In this document: one piece after another, positions 58,307 through 64,000 of the stretch | Numbering within the stretch: the stretch's first letter is position 1 | Layout of the letters: every line of letters starts with the position of its first letter | From: Hyaloscypha bicolor E | Taxonomy: Eukaryota > Ascomycota > Leotiomycetes > Helotiales > Hyaloscyphaceae | Reading direction: 5' to 3' | Length of the DNA stretch: 64,000 bases | Assembly: GCF_002865645.1 (NCBI RefSeq) | Contig: NW_020194675.1 | Location: forward strand, 114,293-178,292 | The notes under the pieces: generated by a model | The model's database searches: none | Told to the model about the DNA's origin: nothing | Seen by the model: the letters and a program-made list of their open reading frames with translations, nothing else | Translations under genes and position numbers: made by a program

Positions 58307-58949
58307 TCCGACCCCCTATTTATTTATATTTATTTCTTAAATACTAAAAAAATAGAAAAATCCTGATTTAGAATCCAAAAATAATAAAGAATTTAAGATC
58401 TTTCTGTTATTAGTTAATCTAAGTTTGTCTTTTATATACCTAAAATAAGACTTATTACTCTTAAATAATCTTATTTCATATTCCCAAACTTACTTAAAAG
58501 TAATCCGACCCGCTTAGCTATTATTCTTAATACTAAATCCAAATATAGTTCTTTATATTAACTTAGTATGTTGCCTTTAACTATTATTAAATTCTGCCTT
58601 ATTATAGCATATTAAGGAGGCTTATTATAACAAATATATGATAAATTATACCTAATTATACTAATATACTTTAAGCAAATAGCTTCTTTGAATTCTGATT
58701 CATATATAGTAAATAACTTTAATAAGAGAGAAAAGATTCGTAGATAAGAGGCTTTAATAATCGTTATAAGAGATTCTATATTTCATATATTCTATTCTTA
58801 ATAGTAACTAGACTATTAGAACATAGTAAAGGCCTATTAAAGTAGTAAATTATTATTAAGCTATTCTTTAACTTATATATATTCCAGAATATAAACTCTT
58901 CTATAATTTCAGATCTTATGAAGATACGCTACGTTAAAGGCGATTCTAT
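58307..58949. other. Moderately AT-rich segment, less mutated than its flanks
   Basis: Contains ordinary-looking stretches (CCGACCCCCTATTT, AAGTAATCCGACCCGC) but no supported gene. It lies between two inverted copies of the solo element, so it may be unique DNA caught between insertions. Confidence 0.4.
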
Positions 58950-59298
58950 TGTATCGTAGTATAATATGGCAAGGCCTAATAGCTTCGTTAAAAAGCTTAA
59001 TTATTATTTTAGCGGTTTTGAGGTTTTTAGGGTTATTATAGTAGAAGGCTGTAGCCTGTTTATATATTAACTTGCAGAAAATCAATATAAGAAAGAGTAG
59101 TTTTCTCGTATAGACTTTAGAGAACTAATCTTTATATAAGCTATTTAATTAATTTAAGTTTCTTTTATCATATTATATACTATTTATATTTTACTATTTA
59201 TACTTTTAATTAATTATTTTATTATTAAGTTACGGTTTTTGTACTCTTGGTGATACTTTATATGGGTTGTTTGTCTTATTATAGTTTCCGCTTTTATA
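58950..59298 (+). mobile_element. LTR-like solo element, copy 4 (diverged)
   Basis: Starts TGTATCGTAGTATAATATGG and shares the TTAGCGGTTTTGAGGTTT block and the 3' stretch ending in TTATTATAGTTTCCGC with copy 1. The AAAGGCCGCGGCCTTT centre is changed to AGAAGGCTGTAGCCTG. The right end is approximate. Confidence 0.5.
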
Positions 59299-62200
59299 TA
59301 CTTTTATAAACAGTGAATATAAAGAGATAAAAACTTTATAATTAAGGTAATATTCTTATAAAGTTCTAAGGGATAGTTTTATAAGTGCAGAATTATAGCT
59401 TAGTAAGTTAGAGGGAGAAAGTTTCTATTATAATATCTTAAAGCCTAAGGCCGAAGATATTAAGGATATATAAGTATTAATCTTAGTCATTGCTTGCATA
59501 TTTAATTTCCGATATATTTAGCTAACTTGGATACGGATTAGTTTACAAGATACTAATTACTTAGGTATAGTAGTATAGGGAGTGAGTAGAAATAGAGGGC
59601 TACATTAAAAAGGAAAAGAAATAGGAGAAAATAAAATAAGAAATATTATATTAAGACTCAGTGATAAAGTTAGATCTTAGTTAGAATTAAACTCTCCAGA
59701 CTCGGAATAAAGTTATATATTAATTTATATTATTATTTTTAGTTAAGTAAAAAGCCGGAATTAAAATAGCTTTGAATCTTGTAATAAAGCTTAATTTCTA
59801 AAGTTCCCGAAAAAGATACCTAAAAGAAAGAAAATACCCTTAAATTCGAAGTAAAAATAGTAAACTAGAATCGGGAAATAAGAATTAAAAAAAAATCGGA
59901 AATAAGAAAATTATATAGATAAACTAGAGAAGCTCCTAGAAAAGAAATGTAAATACGTAAGTAAAGAAAGAAAAGAGAATTTAGAAAGTTAGAAAAATTA
60001 GTAAAATTAATATTTATTGTATCTTTAATACTTTTAATAATATTAATAGATATAATGCTAAGTTGAGTAAAATTAAGGAAAATGATTATAGGTATTAAGC
60101 TAATAAAGCAGGAAAGAAAAATATAAATAATAGAAATAAGACTAGAAAAGTTACTAATTTATTATTACTAATACTAAAACACCGCCGAAAACTGAACCTT
60201 AATTATATCTATTTATTATTAAATAGTTTCTTTCTAATGTCCGGTTCCTAAACCAAAAGATATATTTAAATAGGAAGTTAGTTTTTTTAGGAACTTTATT
60301 AGTAGAAGTCTTAGATACGGAAACTTTATAATTAAATTAATAAAAGAAATTATTAAGATTAATATAGCTAAGAATAAGTATATATTAGTACCGGATTTAA
60401 ACCTGCTATTTATAAAAGCTCCTAAAGTACTATAGTTTTAAAGAAGTAATATCTCTATATTCTTGGAATAATATTTAGATATATATAAGAACTATTATAT
60501 TCCTAATAATACTAAAAGAGAGAGAATTATCTATTATATCTCTCTTATTTATAAGAATTAGATTAAGGCTATACCGGAATACTATACTAATAATCCGGGA
60601 AATTATTAAGAGACTAAGTTCTTTAAGGCCTTATTAAAGGAATTCCGAAAATATAACTAGGAAATACTTAAAATTAGTTATGACTTTCTTAATTAGATTA
60701 TTATATAAGCCTAGAATAAAAGAATCTTATTTAAGTCTTATATTAATATATTTAATAAAGTATTAAAGGAATTACTAAAGAGGAAAGAAATAGATAAAAT
60801 TACTTAGTATTGAGAATTTATAAGGGAATTATTTATTCTAGTAAGAGATTATATTCTTAAGAATATAAACTTTAAGCTTACGGATATTTTTACTTATAAA
60901 TATAATAAGATATATAAGAAAATAGTAATATCCTATTAATATAAAGAGAAGAAATATTATTTTAATATTACTAATAATCTAGATATATCTAGACTTAGAT
61001 AAGAATATTTAAATATAGTAATTTATAATATAGTTCCCAAACTAGAAGATAATTATTTCTTACTAGTTTCTCTTATTATATTTCCTAAAGCTATTATAGA
61101 TATAGGTAAGAGAAAAACCTAGCCTATAGCTAATTATATAAAACTTACTAAAAGTAGTAAATCTAAGAGAAATAATATTAACTAGCTAGTAAGAAGTCTA
61201 GAAAAACTATTTATTACTATTATAACTTAAGAGGACTTATAGAAATAACTTAATATAGCTACTATTATAATTCGAGAGAATATCTATAGCTTACTTATAT
61301 AGCCTAGCTAACTATAATAAGTATAATAGTATTAATAGCCTAGTAAGTATAATTCGAGTTTTCGGAAAAAATATACTAGAAGTTATAATAAAGGTTATAA
61401 AGAATACTATAGTAGCTATAGTAATTAAGCTAGAATAGGTAAAGAATCTAAATAATTATATTCTAGAGGAAGTTAGTCTTAAATATAGTCAGAAAATATT
61501 ATTTAAGTTAATATGGCCTATAGTATAAACCCAGAACTAAGAGAACGAATTTACTATAAGTATTATAATAGGAATAAGAATAATAATATTAATCCAGAAT
61601 ATATTTATATTTTTTAGTTCTATTACCTACTAATAGAAGAACTTATAAACTATAGATATATTTACTAATTTAATAGAAAATAGTATAAAGGGCTATTTAA
61701 GCCTAGATAAGAAAATATTTCCTTTTTCCTTACTAGTAAGTACCAGTAATTTAATTAAATTATTTCCTAAATCTAAAGAGGAGAATTTGACTATAACTTA
61801 AATACTTAATCTAAAAATATCTAGAGATTAATAGAGAATACCTAGTTTACTAGGCAAAAAAGAGAAAAGGAAACTAGCTAACCGGGATCTATATATAAAA
61901 GTAAGTAAGTTATATCTAGGAAATCTAAATAGCCGCTTTGCCTTAGAGGAAATTATATTAGAATTACTAATACTTTAGGTTCTAGAATTAATAAATAATA
62001 CTAAGATTTAGTTATAAATAGTATTTCTATTAATATTATAACGGGTTTCTTATTAAGAAGAAAGAGAAAAGAAATAGAAATAGTTAAAAAGATTTTCCGA
62101 AAACGAGCTAGAATAAAAAAGAAGCTATTTTATATAAGAGGCCAGAAGAATATTACTCTAAAAAGTAATAGATAAAGAAATAGCCTAGCTAAGGCTATGA

Positions 62201-64000
62201 ATATTAATACTTCCGGAAATAAATAAAATAAATTAGAGACCTAATATATTCTTAACTATAATAAGTATAGAATTCCTGAAGTTAATAATATTTTAATAAG
62301 ATTATTAAAGAAAGTAATTATTTTATTTCCAAAGACTTAGAAAAGAATAAGAATATTTATTAATACCTTAAAAATACCAGATCTAGTTATTATATTTTAG
62401 AACTAATAAATTAAGAATAATATTTCTTATTTTACTATTTTATAAATAGGAAATACTATTATATTAAGTATAGTTAGATATACTAGGAGATCTGCGGAAC
62501 TAGTAGCTATAGCTTATATAATAAATAGAATATTTAAAGAATTAAAAATATTAGCTCAGATATTTAATATTAATAGAATTATTTAATTTAAAAGCAATAG
62601 TATTAATATTCGGATATTACTAGCTTATAAATATATTATATAAGCTTTATATCTCTAATTCGTATTTCGAGAACCTTAAGAAAATATTAAATATAAAGAA
62701 ATAATTAATACTAGAGCTAAAGTTAATATTTTCCCTAAAAAGATTTCTAGAAATATTAGTAAAATAGTATATAATATTATAGATTATTAAATATTTATTA
62801 TTATTAGGGCAGAATTTGGATTTATAGAAATAGTAAAGCTTAGAGCTAAGGTTATAAATAAAGTAAGATATAAAAATATATTTTTCCTAGTTAAAGAGGC
62901 TTTAAAAATCCTATTTAGTTAATTATTTTTAGTAAAGATAAAAATAAATATTATATATAAGAGTAATAGTTTATAAAATAGAAGGTTTACTAACCCTAAA
63001 AATAACTAGAATACCTATATTATTATAATTATTTTATTTTTAAAGAATACCGGAAAATAGAAAAAAGTAATAGTTTAAGAATACTAAGCTTCTAGAGTTA
63101 AGAAATTAAGTAATATAGAATAGAAAGCTAAAAGTAAAAAGAAAAAATAAAGCCTAGTATTATAACTAATAGTAATATTAGAAGAAATAGGAAAATACTG
63201 GAATTTCTTATAGATTTTTTTATTTTGGGTTTAGGAATTCAGGAAATTAATAATATTTTTAGAGAAACTAAAGCAAAAAAGGCTCTAATTAAAGTATTAT
63301 TAAGAGTAATTCCGGAATTAATAGAAAAAGAAGCAAAAAGAATATTAAGTAAAGATATTTCTAAAAAAGAAATAAAGTAGTATTTCCTAATAATAAAGAA
63401 ATATATTCCTAAAACTAAGAAATATTAAACTCAAGACTAGAAAGAATTCTAGAATATATAAAAGCTTAAGAAAAGTATATTAAAATACCAGATAAAAAGA
63501 TATTCTCTATATCTAATTAGGAAGAAGCTAAGTAAAAAGGTTATAAATTCCGGAAATTAGATAAAAAAAGTATTAGAGAAAATAGTTATAGCTCTTAAAG
63601 AAAAGAATAATAACTATAGTCTATTTCTAGTTATAGGAATATATAAAATAAAGAATAAGAAGATTTAACTAGTAAATACTAATAATAGAACTAGAAAAGG
63701 CCCTAGTAAATATCCGAACTAGTTTAAGAGATCTAAAGCTAAAGAATATCTATAGAAATATACTAGGAAATATAAGAACTATTTTTTACTAAAAATATTA
63801 GCTATTTTAAGAGATTTATAACTTACTTCGGAATGTCTTAAATAATTAGATATTAGTAACTAGCTCTAAAAAGAGAAACTAGCTATATTTCAAGGGTCAA
63901 TAATTAATAATTAATTAAGAAGAGTACTCAATTATATTTTAACTTGAAAAAAGTAGGAAAAAGCTTTATAAGAAAACTTAGCTTACGCTATTCTATTTAA
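59299..64000 (+). mobile_element. AT-rich retroelement-like relic, unassigned, runs off the window
   Basis: Plus-strand frames give long Lys/Glu/Leu/Ile-rich stretches broken by TAG/TAA (for example SYINIFNKVLKELLKRKEID near 60740-60790), which look like a RIP-degraded gag-type polyprotein. I could not identify RT, integrase or LTRs, so the family is open. The sequence is AT-rich to the window end. Confidence 0.4.

Noticed and set aside
16818..64000. Possible CRISPR array, mitochondrial insertion or bacterial island in the AT-rich DNA
   Set aside because: There are no regularly spaced identical repeats and no mitochondrial genes; degraded LTR elements with C-to-T/G-to-A changes explain the composition.

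Overview
The window is nuclear DNA of a filamentous ascomycete (Pezizomycotina). Genes have short GT-AG introns of about 45 to 80 nt, usually with CTRAY-like branch sites. Protein families are typically fungal: GPI-anchored GH17 glucanase, MBF1, Cdt1, a DUF7708/NB-ARC/TPR receptor and an AsaB/CmcJ-type oxygenase. Long, extremely AT-rich blocks hold retrotransposon copies degraded by C-to-T and G-to-A changes, as expected from repeat-induced point mutation (RIP). I cannot fix the genus or class.

Layout. 1-16.6 kb is gene-bearing. A locus of two C2H2 zinc-finger-like genes (one intact, one broken), a possible third remnant and a His-rich protein lies at 1-5.5 kb. Its 3' flanks share sequence, and a degenerate ~100-bp tandem repeat follows. 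Conserved housekeeping genes come next: an eglC-like glucanase (-), a DUF1365 membrane protein (-), MBF1 (+), CDT1 (-) and a fungal F-box/2EXR-like gene (+). CDT1 and the last gene diverge from a short region with two G1/S-type ACGCG sites. 16.8-33.9 kb is AT-rich: a minus-strand Ty3/gypsy relic, then a complete minus-strand Ty1/copia element with a matching 5-bp target duplication. 34.4-41.5 kb is a small gene island with a six-exon NLR-like receptor (-) diverging from a five-exon AsaB/CmcJ-like oxygenase (+), plus two uncertain small genes. 41.8-64 kb is transposon-rich: a MULE-like element, then a plus-strand gypsy element split by a second copia copy, plus solo LTRs.

The transposon history can be read from nested insertions: copia B sits in the 5' LTR of gypsy C, and the intact other LTR gives the empty site; a ~295-bp LTR-like element sits inside both copia copies, each time duplicating TTAT; a copia solo LTR sits in the RT region of gypsy C; a little-mutated MITE sits between the RNase H and integrase parts of gypsy D.

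The most distinctive cell-biology locus is the NLR/oxygenase pair between the two RIP blocks. The NLR gene has a duplicated, stop-codon-containing 3' end and a duplicated upstream segment. All exon models are hand-derived from reading frame, splice signals and family similarity.
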